Below, in pieces: positions 38,354 through 47,342 of a stretch of DNA of 64,000 nucleotides. Made by a program: the position numbers and the translations under genes. The DNA is from Muribaculum sp. (GTDB lineage: Bacteria > Bacteroidota > Bacteroidia > Bacteroidales > Muribaculaceae): positions 60,638 through 124,637 of the forward strand of contig VSOZ01000009.1 of NCBI GenBank assembly GCA_009775095.1, read 5' to 3'. Below the pieces are notes generated by a model, which was given only the letters and a program-made list of their open reading frames with translations, did no database searches and was not told the origin of the DNA. Position 1 is the stretch's first letter. Each line of letters starts with the position of its first letter.

Positions 38354-38386
38354 AGCGCGGCCGCCTTACGGCGCCGCGCTTTCTTT
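38354..38386 (+). terminator. Terminator after the Cbp1-like gene
   Basis: AGCGCGG-C-CGCC against GGCGCCGCGCT, an 11-bp G+C-rich stem with one bulged C and a 4-base loop, then TTTCTTT. Confidence 0.88.
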
Positions 38387-38449
38387 ATATATTACATATC
38401 CCTCCCCGATTAATAACATACCTATACCGTAATCACTCATTATTATGTT

Positions 38450-38457
38450 TAATTTTG
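38450..38457 (+). promoter_or_regulatory. Promoter of the GH5 gene
   Basis: TAATTTTG followed by CAAGC matches TAnnTTTG; it lies 34 bases before the ATG. Confidence 0.55.
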
Positions 38458-38491
38458 CAAGCATATCAATCTTATTCATTAATAAAATATC

Positions 38492-39772
38492 ATGACCTTT
38501 AAATCATCAATTTCACGCATTAAGCTTACTCTTATGTCGCTGTTCATAACAGCGGCCGCAATCCACTCATGCTCTTCCGGCAGCAGAAAAGCATCAGGAG
38601 CCATTGACGAAACCACCCCTCAAGATACCGTCCTGACGGTGAAAGGCGCGGTCGAAATGGCCCAACAGCTCGGCATGGGATGGAATCTCGGCAATCAGAT
38701 GGATGCCCAAAAAGACGGAGTAGCATCAGAGACGGCATGGGGAAATCCGGTAGTGACACAGGCTCTGTTTGACAAACTGGCTAACACAGGAATAAAAACG
38801 GTACGCATACCCGTGACTTGGCTCGGTCATATAGGTGACGCACCCGGCTATACAATTGACAAAGCATGGCTCGACCGAGTGGAGCAACTTGTGGGATATG
38901 CCGAAAAAGCCGGACTAAACGCCATAATCAACATACATCATGACGGCGCTGACAGCCGCCATTGGCTCGACATAAAGGGAGCTGCCGAAAATCCGGAAAT
39001 CAATGCCGCCGTGACGGCTCAAATCAAAGCTATGTGGGCCCAGATAGCATCACGCTTCAAAGACAAAGGACAGTTCCTGATATTCGAGTCGTTCAACGAG
39101 ATTCATGACGGCGGCTGGGGCTGGGGCGCTAACCGTACCGACGGCGGCAAGCAGTACCGTACGCTCAACGAGTGGAACCAAGCATTTGTAGATACGGTAA
39201 GAGCCACAGGAGGCAATAATGCAGACCGTTATCTTGCGGTACCAAGCTACTGTACCAATCCGGACAATGCCGTAGACGGAAGTTTCAAATTACCTCAAGA
39301 CTCCGCTGACAACCGTCTAATCGTCGCAGTACACTACTATGCTCCTGTAGACTATTCTTTAAATGACAAGTTCAAGGAATGGGGACACACCGGCACCGAT
39401 GTGGATACTTGGGGCGATGAGACCTCCCTGCTTGAAACCTTCGGAAAATTAAAAAGCATGTATGTAGACAAAGGCATACCAGTATATATCGGCGAAATGG
39501 GATGTGTGCGCCGTGACAACGAGAGAGCCGAAAAATTTCGCCGCTACTATCTCGAATACGTATGTAAAGCCGCCCGCGACCATAACTTGGCCCCGATATA
39601 CTGGGACAACGGATACGGAGGCACCGGCCGCGAGCAGTCAGGTTTATTCGACCGCACCACAGGAGAATATCTCAACAACGGCGGCGATATCATGTCGACA
39701 ATGGTAAAGGCGGTCACCACCGATGACCCTGACTACACGCTGCAATCGGTATACGACAACGCACCTATATAA
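38492..39772 (+). CDS. Glycoside hydrolase family 5 endoglucanase-like lipoprotein
   Basis: Surface or periplasmic glycanase of 426 residues. The signal peptide ends in the lipobox IHSC (Cys27), followed by a Ser-rich linker. The GH5 TIM barrel spans about residues 50-410: AQQLGMGWNLGNQMDA, KTVRIPVTWLGHIG, then INIHHDGADSRHWLD. The acid/base Glu203 is in ESFNEIHDGGWGW, the nucleophile Glu335 in YIGEMGC, and LAPIYWDNGYGG follows. Beta-1,4-glucan, mannan or xyloglucan are possible substrates; the subfamily is not decided. It stands alone with no SusC/SusD pair nearby, so it is not part of a polysaccharide utilization locus in this window. Confidence 0.9.
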   Translation: MTFKSSISRIKLTLMSLFITAAAIHSCSSGSRKASGAIDETTPQDTVLTVKGAVEMAQQLGMGWNLGNQMDAQKDGVASETAWGNPVVTQALFDKLANTGIKTVRIPVTWLGHIGDAPGYTIDKAWLDRVEQLVGYAEKAGLNAIINIHHDGADSRHWLDIKGAAENPEINAAVTAQIKAMWAQIASRFKDKGQFLIFESFNEIHDGGWGWGANRTDGGKQYRTLNEWNQAFVDTVRATGGNNADRYLAVPSYCTNPDNAVDGSFKLPQDSADNRLIVAVHYYAPVDYSLNDKFKEWGHTGTDVDTWGDETSLLETFGKLKSMYVDKGIPVYIGEMGCVRRDNERAEKFRRYYLEYVCKAARDHNLAPIYWDNGYGGTGREQSGLFDRTTGEYLNNGGDIMSTMVKAVTTDDPDYTLQSVYDNAPI

Positions 39773-39824
39773 ATTTTACGGCAAAATGCCTCAACTTAAT
39801 ATTCCCGTTATGATTATTTATTAG

Positions 39825-39832
39825 TAAATTTG
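39825..39832 (+). promoter_or_regulatory. Promoter of ftsY
   Basis: TAAATTTG followed by CATAC, 22 bases before the ftsY ATG. Confidence 0.65.
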
Positions 39833-39854
39833 CATACTAATTCAACAATTCATA

Positions 39855-40817
39855 ATGGGAATATTCAGTTTCTTCTCCAAAGAAAAAAAGGAGACGCTCG
39901 ACAAAGGTCTTGAACGCACAAAGCAAGGTGTGTTTTCCAAATTGACACGCGCCATTGCCGGCAAGTCTAAAATAGATGACGAAATACTCGACAATCTTGA
40001 AGAAGTATTCATCACTTCTGACGTAGGAGTAGAAACCACTCTCAAAATAATAGACCGCATCGAGAAGCGCGTGGCCAAAGACAAGTATGTCAACCTGTCG
40101 GAGCTCAACGGTCTGCTCTGTGAAGAGATTACCGATCTTCTCGCAGAAAACAACAACGATTCGACACTGGAAGATTTCACAGTTCCCAAAGGCCACAAAC
40201 CCCATGTAATCATGGTAGTAGGAGTCAACGGAGTCGGAAAGACCACAACCATAGGCAAACTCGCCTATCAGTTCAAAAAAGCAGGCAATAAGGTCATGTT
40301 AGGTGCGGCCGACACTTTCCGTGCGGCAGCTGTAGAACAACTCGACATATGGGGAGAGCGTGCCGGTGTACCGGTAATCAAACAGAAACTCGGCGCCGAC
40401 CCAGCATCGGTAGCATATGACACTCTTCAATCGGCGACAGCCAATGATATCGATGTTGTCATAATCGATACCGCAGGACGTCTTCACAACAAGAAAGGCC
40501 TGATGGATGAGTTGACCAAGATAAAGAATGTCATGCAGAAAGTAGTACCCGACTCGCCTCATGAAGTACTGCTTGTACTTGACGGCTCCACCGGCCAGAA
40601 CGCGTTTGAACAAGCCAAGCAATTCGTTGCCGCCACAAAGGTAAACGAACTCGCCATAACCAAACTTGACGGCACAGCCAAAGGAGGAGTAGTTATCGGA
40701 ATAAGCGATCAGTTCAGAATTCCCGTAAAGTATATAGGACTCGGTGAAGGAATAGACGATCTGCAGGTATTCCACAAAAAAGAATTTGTACAATCGCTTT
40801 TCGGAGAGTCAAAATAA
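39855..40817 (+). CDS. ftsY: Signal recognition particle receptor FtsY
   Basis: SRP-receptor GTPase that docks ribosome-nascent chain complexes at the membrane for cotranslational insertion. 320 residues with the NG domain only and a short basic N-terminus (MGIFSFFSKEKKETLDKGLE), without the long acidic A domain of E. coli. G1 is GVNGVGKTTTIGKLAYQ, the insertion box is GAADTFRAAAVEQLDIWG, G3 is IIDTAGRLHNK and G4 is ITKLDGTAKGG. rimO follows after one base. Confidence 0.97.
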   Translation: MGIFSFFSKEKKETLDKGLERTKQGVFSKLTRAIAGKSKIDDEILDNLEEVFITSDVGVETTLKIIDRIEKRVAKDKYVNLSELNGLLCEEITDLLAENNNDSTLEDFTVPKGHKPHVIMVVGVNGVGKTTTIGKLAYQFKKAGNKVMLGAADTFRAAAVEQLDIWGERAGVPVIKQKLGADPASVAYDTLQSATANDIDVVIIDTAGRLHNKKGLMDELTKIKNVMQKVVPDSPHEVLLVLDGSTGQNAFEQAKQFVAATKVNELAITKLDGTAKGGVVIGISDQFRIPVKYIGLGEGIDDLQVFHKKEFVQSLFGESK

Positions 40818-40818
40818 A

Positions 40819-42114
40819 ATGCCACGTAAAAAAGTCGACGTCATAACTCTCGGCTGCTCCAAGAATCTTGTTGACAGCGAACGGCTAATGAGCATGTTTG
40901 CCGAAAGCGGCTTCGATGCCGTGCATGAACCTAAAAAAGTGCGCGGCGACATAGCCGTAGTAAATACATGCGGCTTTATCGGCGATGCCAAGGAGGAGTC
41001 TGTCAATATGATACTTGAGTTGATTCAGGCCAAAAACGAAGGCCATATAAAATCGCTCTACGTCATGGGATGTCTTTCACAACGCTATCTTGACGAGCTT
41101 AAAGACGAGATGCCGGAGGTCGACGGCTGGTACGGAAAGTTTGACTGGCCGGAGCTTGTGACCATGCTGTCGTCAAAACATCCGGCCACCTCTGCCTACG
41201 ACAGGGTCATCACCACCCCACGCCACCATGCCTATATCAAGATAGCCGAAGGATGCAACCGCTTCTGCTCTTTTTGTGCCATACCTCTTATCACAGGACG
41301 TTTCAAATCGCGTCCTGTCGAGGACATTATAGAAGAGGTAAAAACTCTTGTGTCACGTGGTGTAAAAGAGTTCAACATCATAGCGCAGGACCTTTCAGCC
41401 TATGGCAGCGACCTTTACGGACATCAGGAACTTGCTCGGCTTATAGATGAAATGGCCTCGGTGGATGGTGTACAATGGATAAGGCTGCACTACGCCTACC
41501 CCGCACAGTTCCCGATGGAGCTACTTGACGTAATGGCCAAGCACCACAACGTATGCAAGTATCTTGACATAGCGTTGCAACATATAAGCGACAAGGTGCT
41601 CTCCAACATGCGCCGCCACATCAACGGAGAAGAAACCCGCCGGCTTCTTGACGAAATAAGAAAGCGTGTTCCCGGCATACATATACGCACCACACTCATG
41701 GTCGGCTTTCCCGGCGAAGGTGAAAAAGAGTTTTGCGAACTGAAAGAGTTTGTCAAAGAACAACGTTTCGAGCGTATGGGGGCATTTGCATACTGTGAGG
41801 AAGAGGACACATACGGAGCACTGAACTTTACCGACGACATACCTGAAGATGAGAAACAGCGGCGCCTATCGCAGCTTATGGATATTCAAGCCGGTATTGC
41901 ACAGGAGATAAACGAAGCAAAGATAGGCTCAACGGTAAGAGTCATTATCGACCGGGAGGAAAATCAGTATTTCATAGGACGTACACAATGGGACTCCCCC
42001 GAAGTAGATCCGGAAGTCCTCATAAAAAAGGACAAGCCCTTAAAAAAGGGCGAATTTTACGACGTCAAAGTCGTAGACACTCAGTTCTATGATCTTATTG
42101 CAGAATTAGTGTGA
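40819..42114 (+). CDS. rimO: Ribosomal protein S12 methylthiotransferase RimO
   Basis: Radical-SAM enzyme that adds a methylthio group to Asp88 of ribosomal protein S12. 431 residues from ATG 40819, one base after the ftsY stop; an earlier ORF start inside ftsY is rejected. The UPF0004 domain cysteines are in LGCSKNLVDSE, NTCGFIG and MGCLSQRY. The radical-SAM CxxxCxxC is EGCNRFCSFCAIP. A C-terminal TRAM domain (EAKIGSTVRVIIDREENQYF) completes the protein. In close operon with ftsY. Confidence 0.96.
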   Translation: MPRKKVDVITLGCSKNLVDSERLMSMFAESGFDAVHEPKKVRGDIAVVNTCGFIGDAKEESVNMILELIQAKNEGHIKSLYVMGCLSQRYLDELKDEMPEVDGWYGKFDWPELVTMLSSKHPATSAYDRVITTPRHHAYIKIAEGCNRFCSFCAIPLITGRFKSRPVEDIIEEVKTLVSRGVKEFNIIAQDLSAYGSDLYGHQELARLIDEMASVDGVQWIRLHYAYPAQFPMELLDVMAKHHNVCKYLDIALQHISDKVLSNMRRHINGEETRRLLDEIRKRVPGIHIRTTLMVGFPGEGEKEFCELKEFVKEQRFERMGAFAYCEEEDTYGALNFTDDIPEDEKQRRLSQLMDIQAGIAQEINEAKIGSTVRVIIDREENQYFIGRTQWDSPEVDPEVLIKKDKPLKKGEFYDVKVVDTQFYDLIAELV

Positions 42115-42123
42115 TTATAGATT

Positions 42124-43143
42124 ATGCTGTCGCGCTCATTAAAATCGCTAATAAATTCTTGTCTTGATGATAAACGGACGTTTGCCGTATATGCTCTGCC
42201 CTATCACACTCCGGCGTGCATTGTAGCCGGAGAAAATTCATTATCATCAGGCGGCACTCTCTTCATAAACGACTTCAACAACACATTCGGCAAGCCGCTC
42301 ATTATAAACGAGTCTTCGCCGACAGATGAAGAGGATGAGTCGGTCGAGCCATACAATCATTCGACAGAATATGATGATTACAAGCAGCATCTCGTATCAA
42401 TCATAAACGACTTGAAAAGGACGGGAGGCAAAACAGTATTTTCGCGTACACTCTGCGGCGACGCGTCAGGTATCGACTGGGCAGAAGTAGCCGACCGATA
42501 TTTCGCAGCATTCCCCGACACATTCCGGTTCATATATTATACCCCCCGCACCGGTGCATGGTTGGGAGCATCACCTGAAATACTCCTCGAACGCCAATCG
42601 GGCGATAACCGTGTCCGGACCATGTCACTTGCCGGAACCGTAAACAACGACTCAACCGGCAATTGGGACGAGAAGAACATAAAGGAGCATAATTTTGTAA
42701 CACAATACATAACCGATATATTCAACCGGTTAGGCATAAAGGCCGATATATCGCCAGCCGAAGATGTGTCTTTCGGTACGGTAAAGCATTTATGCAACCG
42801 CATATCGGGAGAATATACCGGTGACTTCTTCACTGCAGTCAATGCTTTAAGCCCCACTCCGGCACTTGCGGGAGTGCCGCTTGCCGACGCACTTCACCAT
42901 ATCAGCCTCCATGAACCACATCCGCGCAGGTGTTACGGCGGATACGTAGGAGTCATTGACCGTGAGGGCGAACACGCGTATGTCAATCTACGAAGTGTGC
43001 ACTTCTCACCCAAACACTTCTGCATATACGCCGGAGGCGGCATAACATCAGATTCGCAGCCAGATGACGAGTGGCTTGAAACCCGCAATAAAGTACAAAA
43101 ACTTAATGACATTATCCTATCGAGTGTAAGCAATGGACGATAA
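42124..43143 (+). CDS. menF: Isochorismate synthase (chorismate-binding family)
   Basis: Converts chorismate to isochorismate for menaquinone synthesis. The 339 residues cover the chorismate-binding fold, slightly shorter than E. coli MenF at the N-terminus: GAWLGASPEILLERQSGDNR, TMSLAGTVNNDSTGNWDEKN, then VKHLCNRISGEY. ALSPTPALAGVPLADALHHI and RRCYGGYVGVIDREGEH, with CIYAGGGIT, are the active-site and chorismate-binding segments. No menD or other men gene is here; Bacteroidetes often keep menF next to menD, so this copy is separated or the neighbourhood differs. Its 3' end overlaps the next gene by 11 bases. Confidence 0.88.
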   Translation: MLSRSLKSLINSCLDDKRTFAVYALPYHTPACIVAGENSLSSGGTLFINDFNNTFGKPLIINESSPTDEEDESVEPYNHSTEYDDYKQHLVSIINDLKRTGGKTVFSRTLCGDASGIDWAEVADRYFAAFPDTFRFIYYTPRTGAWLGASPEILLERQSGDNRVRTMSLAGTVNNDSTGNWDEKNIKEHNFVTQYITDIFNRLGIKADISPAEDVSFGTVKHLCNRISGEYTGDFFTAVNALSPTPALAGVPLADALHHISLHEPHPRRCYGGYVGVIDREGEHAYVNLRSVHFSPKHFCIYAGGGITSDSQPDDEWLETRNKVQKLNDIILSSVSNGR

Positions 43144-44572
43144 CCGACATGGAAAACCGTTTCTTGTTATAGTCATGGCAGTCATCATGCTGTGCGGAGC
43201 CTCGATGTTGCCGTTATCGCAACTTACCGGCGGACGGCTGCGTGACTTCAATCTGTTGGCTGACATTGTAAAGATAACCGACGACACAACAGCCGTAGCG
43301 ACGCAACCCGACGCATCGGCGCCCGTAGACAAGGCGCTCATTGCCGCACAGGCAGAGGAGGAGCAAGAAAGGGTCATGAGACTTGATACTTTGTCCGAAC
43401 AAGAAGATGATGATGCACAACAGATTGTCGATACAATATCTCGAATGCCCGACCCCATAGCTTCACGCCAAGGCGATATAGTGGTCATGGAAGATTATAC
43501 CGGCAACGGTTCCGGCCTCGATCGCTTCAAGGCCGCGCTTTCACAGAAAGATAACCGTGTAGTCAGGATTGCTTTTGTTGGAGATTCATATATAGAGGGT
43601 GATATTTTCACGCAAAATGTCCGCGAGAGCCTCCAACAGCACTTCGGAGGTGCCGGCGTGGGTTATGTCAACATGTATTCCGAATTTCCGGGCTTCAGAC
43701 GGTCGGTAAGGCAATCGGGAAGCGGATGGAAAGTATTCAATCTGGGCAAAGGGCGTGCCAACAATGCCTATCTGTCACTTACCGAACAATATTCAGTGCC
43801 TGACGGCAAAGCGAAAGCTGTCTATAAAGGAGTTGACAAGTTTCGCAACGCCGACTCTTGGGAGTTATCAAAATTTTTATTTGTAAGCCCCGATGATGCC
43901 GTAGTCACCACAAAAACCGATGACGGAGAGCCTAAACTTCACACTGTAAAGGGCTCCACCGATGTACAATGTATCGAACTTGCCTCCCCCACCTCATCAT
44001 TTTCCGTATCGACCGACTGCGGATCGCTTGCCGCAATAGGAGTGTGGCTTGATGACACAGCGGGTATATCGGTAGACTGTATGTCATCGCGCGGATATTC
44101 AGGAGTAACACTATCAAAGATAAATGTAGAGCTCAGCCGTTCAATGCGTCGCTACATCGACTACGACCTAATTGTGCTTGAATTCGGAATAAATGCCATG
44201 TCGGCCGCTCAGTCCGACTACTCGGCCTACACCCGGCTGATGACAAAAGCGGTGGCCCACCTCAGGGAATGTTATCCTCACTCTGACTTCATAATCATGG
44301 GCATCGGTGACCGCGGCCAGAAATCAGGCTCCGAAATAAAATCGATGAGAGTGGCACCCGCCATGACTTCAGCCCAACGCGACATAGCCCGTAACTCACG
44401 CTGTATATTCTGGGATACCCGCGAAGCCATGGGAGGCGAAAACTCTATTGTGGACTGGGCCAACGCAAATCCGTCACGCGCCAACAAGGATTACATCCAC
44501 CTTACCCACAGCGGAGGTGCCGTGCTGGCCGAACAATTTGTAAAATCATTATTGCATGCAATTGACAACTAA
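43133..44572 (+). CDS. Membrane-anchored SGNH/GDSL hydrolase-like protein of a surface acylation module
   Basis: 479 residues. A single N-terminal membrane helix (FLVIVMAVIMLCGASMLPLS) leads, after a low-complexity segment, to an SGNH fold. Block I is IAFVGDSYIEG with the nucleophile Ser152, block III is IVLEFGINAMS with the oxyanion Asn, and block V is KDYIHLTHSGG with Asp453 and His456. An inserted beta-rich region lies between blocks I and III. Such proteins pair with MBOAT acyltransferases and transfer or remove O-acetyl groups on polysaccharides or peptidoglycan outside the cytoplasm. Start overlaps menF by 11 bases, and the end overlaps the second SGNH gene by 17 bases, so the genes are tightly coupled. 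Confidence 0.8.
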   Translation: MDDNRHGKPFLVIVMAVIMLCGASMLPLSQLTGGRLRDFNLLADIVKITDDTTAVATQPDASAPVDKALIAAQAEEEQERVMRLDTLSEQEDDDAQQIVDTISRMPDPIASRQGDIVVMEDYTGNGSGLDRFKAALSQKDNRVVRIAFVGDSYIEGDIFTQNVRESLQQHFGGAGVGYVNMYSEFPGFRRSVRQSGSGWKVFNLGKGRANNAYLSLTEQYSVPDGKAKAVYKGVDKFRNADSWELSKFLFVSPDDAVVTTKTDDGEPKLHTVKGSTDVQCIELASPTSSFSVSTDCGSLAAIGVWLDDTAGISVDCMSSRGYSGVTLSKINVELSRSMRRYIDYDLIVLEFGINAMSAAQSDYSAYTRLMTKAVAHLRECYPHSDFIIMGIGDRGQKSGSEIKSMRVAPAMTSAQRDIARNSRCIFWDTREAMGGENSIVDWANANPSRANKDYIHLTHSGGAVLAEQFVKSLLHAIDN

Positions 44573-45824
44573 GATCATACTTACCGTTCTAATAGCCATA
44601 TCATCATTTTGTCCCATACAGGCGCAAGATGATGACTGTGACGAAGTCATACGACTCAATCCGAGTATGACTGCCGACACGAGCGAAGACATAGTCGCCA
44701 TACCGTCATTTATAAATCTTGAAGCAAACGTTATCGAGAGCAACGGGGCCGACTGGAATACCTTACGACATAAAGCCGCATCAACAGTCACCGTACCGTT
44801 GTCAATAGTACATATAGGCGACTCCCACATTCAGGCAGACTTCGCTACCGGACACACAAGACGTCTGTTTCAAAAAAACTACGGCAATCCCGGCAGAGGC
44901 CTTATTATCCCGTTCCGCATGACCGGAACAAACGAGCCGCGTGATTATCTGATAAAAAGCTCCGGCATATGGAAAGGGTCCAAATTAATGAAGCAGTCCC
45001 CCGAGCTTCCGGTAGGATTCACCGGCGTGGCCGTGACTCCTTCATCACAGAGCACCGACCTTGTCATATCAACCCTTTCGCGCACTGACAACAAGGAGCT
45101 GTTCAATGACGTCACCCTGTATTGCGACGGCGAGCCGGTCATAACTTCAATCACTTCTGACGGCAAACCGTTGGATTACGAAGTGCTTGCCTCTCCCGGG
45201 GCGTGCACCATAATGCTTGCCAGACCGGTATCCGAACTTACGCTGTCGCTCTCGTCAGCCGACGCCATAATTATCTACGGAGCTGACCTGCGGTTGTCAG
45301 GCGAGTCGGGAGTACTCTATCATGCCATCGGCAATAACGGCGCCACATATGCCTCATACAGCTATGTAAACAATTTTGCCGACGGACTGTCGTTTCTCAA
45401 TCCCGACCTTGTAATAATAAGCCTCGGAGCCAATGAAGCATTCGGCAAAACCGAGCCTGAAGATATATATCGGGCAATTGACACAGTAGTCAGCGACATC
45501 ATGGAGGCCAATCCGCTGTCAGAAATACTTCTTGTGACTCCTATGGAGTGTCAGAAAAGCACGCGCATCCGTAAAAACCGTCGTGCACGCAGCTTCGCCG
45601 TGAACGACAAGATAGCTGTAATACGGGAAACGATACTACGGTACGGCCGTGATAAAAACATGGCCACCTACGACTGGTACTCGGTAGCCGGAGGCAAGGG
45701 CGCCTCAACCAAATGGGTAGGAGCAGATCTGATGGCCAAAGACCGTATACATCATTCCTACAAAGGATATATTCTAAACGGACAACTGCTCTATGAAGCA
45801 CTAAACAAAGCATTGCAGCAATGA
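44556..45824 (+). CDS. Secreted SGNH/GDSL hydrolase-like protein, second of a pair
   Basis: 422 residues with a signal peptide (MQLTTKIILTVLIAISSFCP, cleavage near QAQ). SGNH blocks: I is VHIGDSHIQADF with Ser90, III is VIISLGANEAFG with Asn, and V is KDRIHHSYKG with Asp396 and His399. The architecture is close to that of the upstream gene but the two differ greatly in sequence. Together with the MBOAT protein immediately downstream (overlapping by 4 bases, ATGA), it resembles the AlgI/AlgJ-type or PatA/PatB-type O-acetylation pair. The acceptor polymer is not identifiable from the window. Confidence 0.8.
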   Translation: MQLTTKIILTVLIAISSFCPIQAQDDDCDEVIRLNPSMTADTSEDIVAIPSFINLEANVIESNGADWNTLRHKAASTVTVPLSIVHIGDSHIQADFATGHTRRLFQKNYGNPGRGLIIPFRMTGTNEPRDYLIKSSGIWKGSKLMKQSPELPVGFTGVAVTPSSQSTDLVISTLSRTDNKELFNDVTLYCDGEPVITSITSDGKPLDYEVLASPGACTIMLARPVSELTLSLSSADAIIIYGADLRLSGESGVLYHAIGNNGATYASYSYVNNFADGLSFLNPDLVIISLGANEAFGKTEPEDIYRAIDTVVSDIMEANPLSEILLVTPMECQKSTRIRKNRRARSFAVNDKIAVIRETILRYGRDKNMATYDWYSVAGGKGASTKWVGADLMAKDRIHHSYKGYILNGQLLYEALNKALQQ

Positions 45825-47329
45825 ATCAACTTTGGGACAACATAGTAGAATTTGTCGATGTCGAACGACTTAAAGCGACACTCCTTTATGACAGTGCCAA
45901 TCCGCTGCTGTTCAACACAGGATTGTTCTTGGTCCTGTTTGTGGCATTTCTGCTCATATACCGTATATTAAGCCGTCATCATACGTTAAAGACGATTTTT
46001 GTCATACTCTTTTCACTTTACTTTTATTACAAGTCAAGTGCGGAGTACTGCTTCATACTGCTTGGCGTGTGCGTAAGCGACTATCTGCTCGGTATTTGGC
46101 TGGGCCGCGCCAAATCACGTATAATACGACGAGGCATAGTCACGCTCAACATTCTTGTCAATTTAGGCATGCTGGTATATTTCAAGTACCTCAACCTTAT
46201 ACTCACAACTATCGCCGACTTCTCGTCATCTAAATTTGACGCGCTTGACATAATACTTCCGGCCGGAATATCTTTTTTTACATTCCGCTCCATAAGCTAC
46301 ATCGTAGACATATATCGCGGAGAGATAAAACCGACACGCAACTTCTTGCACTACACATTCTTTCTCACCTTTTTCCCGCCTCTTCTTGCCGGCCCTGTGG
46401 TAAGAGCAAAAGACCTTATGGGACAGATAGAGTCACATCCGGTAGCGTCGCGGGCCATGGTAGGCTCCGGATTGTTTCTTATCATGGCCGGACTCGTTAA
46501 AAAAGTAATCATCGCCGACTATATCAGCGGCAATTTTATAGACCGCGTATTTGACAACCCGTCCATGTTCTCTGGCTTTGAAAATCTCATGGCTGTATAC
46601 GGTTTCACCCTTCAGTTGTACTGCGATTTCTCGGGCTACTCCGACATGGCCATAGGCATAGCGCTGTTGTTGGGCTATCGCTTCAAGGCCAATTTCGACG
46701 CTCCGTTCAAGTCACAAAATCCATCGGAATGGTGGCGACGCTGGCATATATCACTATCCACATGGCTGCGCGACTATCTATATATACCTATGGGAGGAAG
46801 CCGTTGCGGCAAGACGCGCACTCACCTCAATCTATTCAACACCATGCTACTTGGCGGCTTATGGCACGGCGCATCATGGATGTACATCATATGGGGAGGA
46901 TGGAACGGCCTTTTGCTGATAGTGCACAAGACACTCAGACGTATCTTTCCGCGTGTAAGCGAAAAAAGACGCAATGCTTGGTGGAGGGTCACGGCAAATG
47001 TATTTCTTACATTCAATCTAATGGCCTTCGGATTTATGTTTTTCAGAGCACGCTCTATGGCGCATGTGCATGACATGGTTCAGCAGATGATACACAACTT
47101 TCACTTCGCAGTGGCTCCGCAGTTTCTCAGCGGATACCTTATGATTGTACTTGCCATGGCTGCCGGCTATCTTATGCACTTCGCCCCCAAAAGCTGGAGT
47201 ACATCGCTCGAACAGCGTTATGTGCGTTTACCGTTGTTGCTCCAATCCATTGTACTCGCCATTCTGCTTATTGTCATCATACAGGTACGCCAAAGCGATA
47301 TCGTGCCGTTCATTTACCTTCAATATTAA
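45821..47329 (+). CDS. MBOAT-family O-acyltransferase (AlgI/DltB-like)
   Basis: Multi-pass membrane protein of 502 residues that moves acyl groups from a cytoplasmic donor across the membrane. The AlgI/DltB-type motifs are visible: FFPPLLAGPVVRAKDLMGQI, LQLYCDFSGYSDMAIGIALL, and the key active-site His349 in LLGGLWHGASWMYIIWGGWN. WWRRWHISLSTWLRDYLYIP is the signature of this subgroup. Eleven or more helices are predicted by eye. It is the last of the menF-SGNH-SGNH-MBOAT run. Acetyl is the likeliest acyl group (inference), with surface polysaccharide or peptidoglycan as acceptor. The convergent HNH gene ends 13 bases after it. Confidence 0.92.
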   Translation: MNQLWDNIVEFVDVERLKATLLYDSANPLLFNTGLFLVLFVAFLLIYRILSRHHTLKTIFVILFSLYFYYKSSAEYCFILLGVCVSDYLLGIWLGRAKSRIIRRGIVTLNILVNLGMLVYFKYLNLILTTIADFSSSKFDALDIILPAGISFFTFRSISYIVDIYRGEIKPTRNFLHYTFFLTFFPPLLAGPVVRAKDLMGQIESHPVASRAMVGSGLFLIMAGLVKKVIIADYISGNFIDRVFDNPSMFSGFENLMAVYGFTLQLYCDFSGYSDMAIGIALLLGYRFKANFDAPFKSQNPSEWWRRWHISLSTWLRDYLYIPMGGSRCGKTRTHLNLFNTMLLGGLWHGASWMYIIWGGWNGLLLIVHKTLRRIFPRVSEKRRNAWWRVTANVFLTFNLMAFGFMFFRARSMAHVHDMVQQMIHNFHFAVAPQFLSGYLMIVLAMAAGYLMHFAPKSWSTSLEQRYVRLPLLLQSIVLAILLIVIIQVRQSDIVPFIYLQY

Positions 47330-47342
47330 TCGGTACGATAAC

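Noticed and set aside
40786..40818. Longer rimO start within ftsY
   Set aside because: ATG 40819 gives the standard MPRKKVD N-terminus directly after the ftsY stop.
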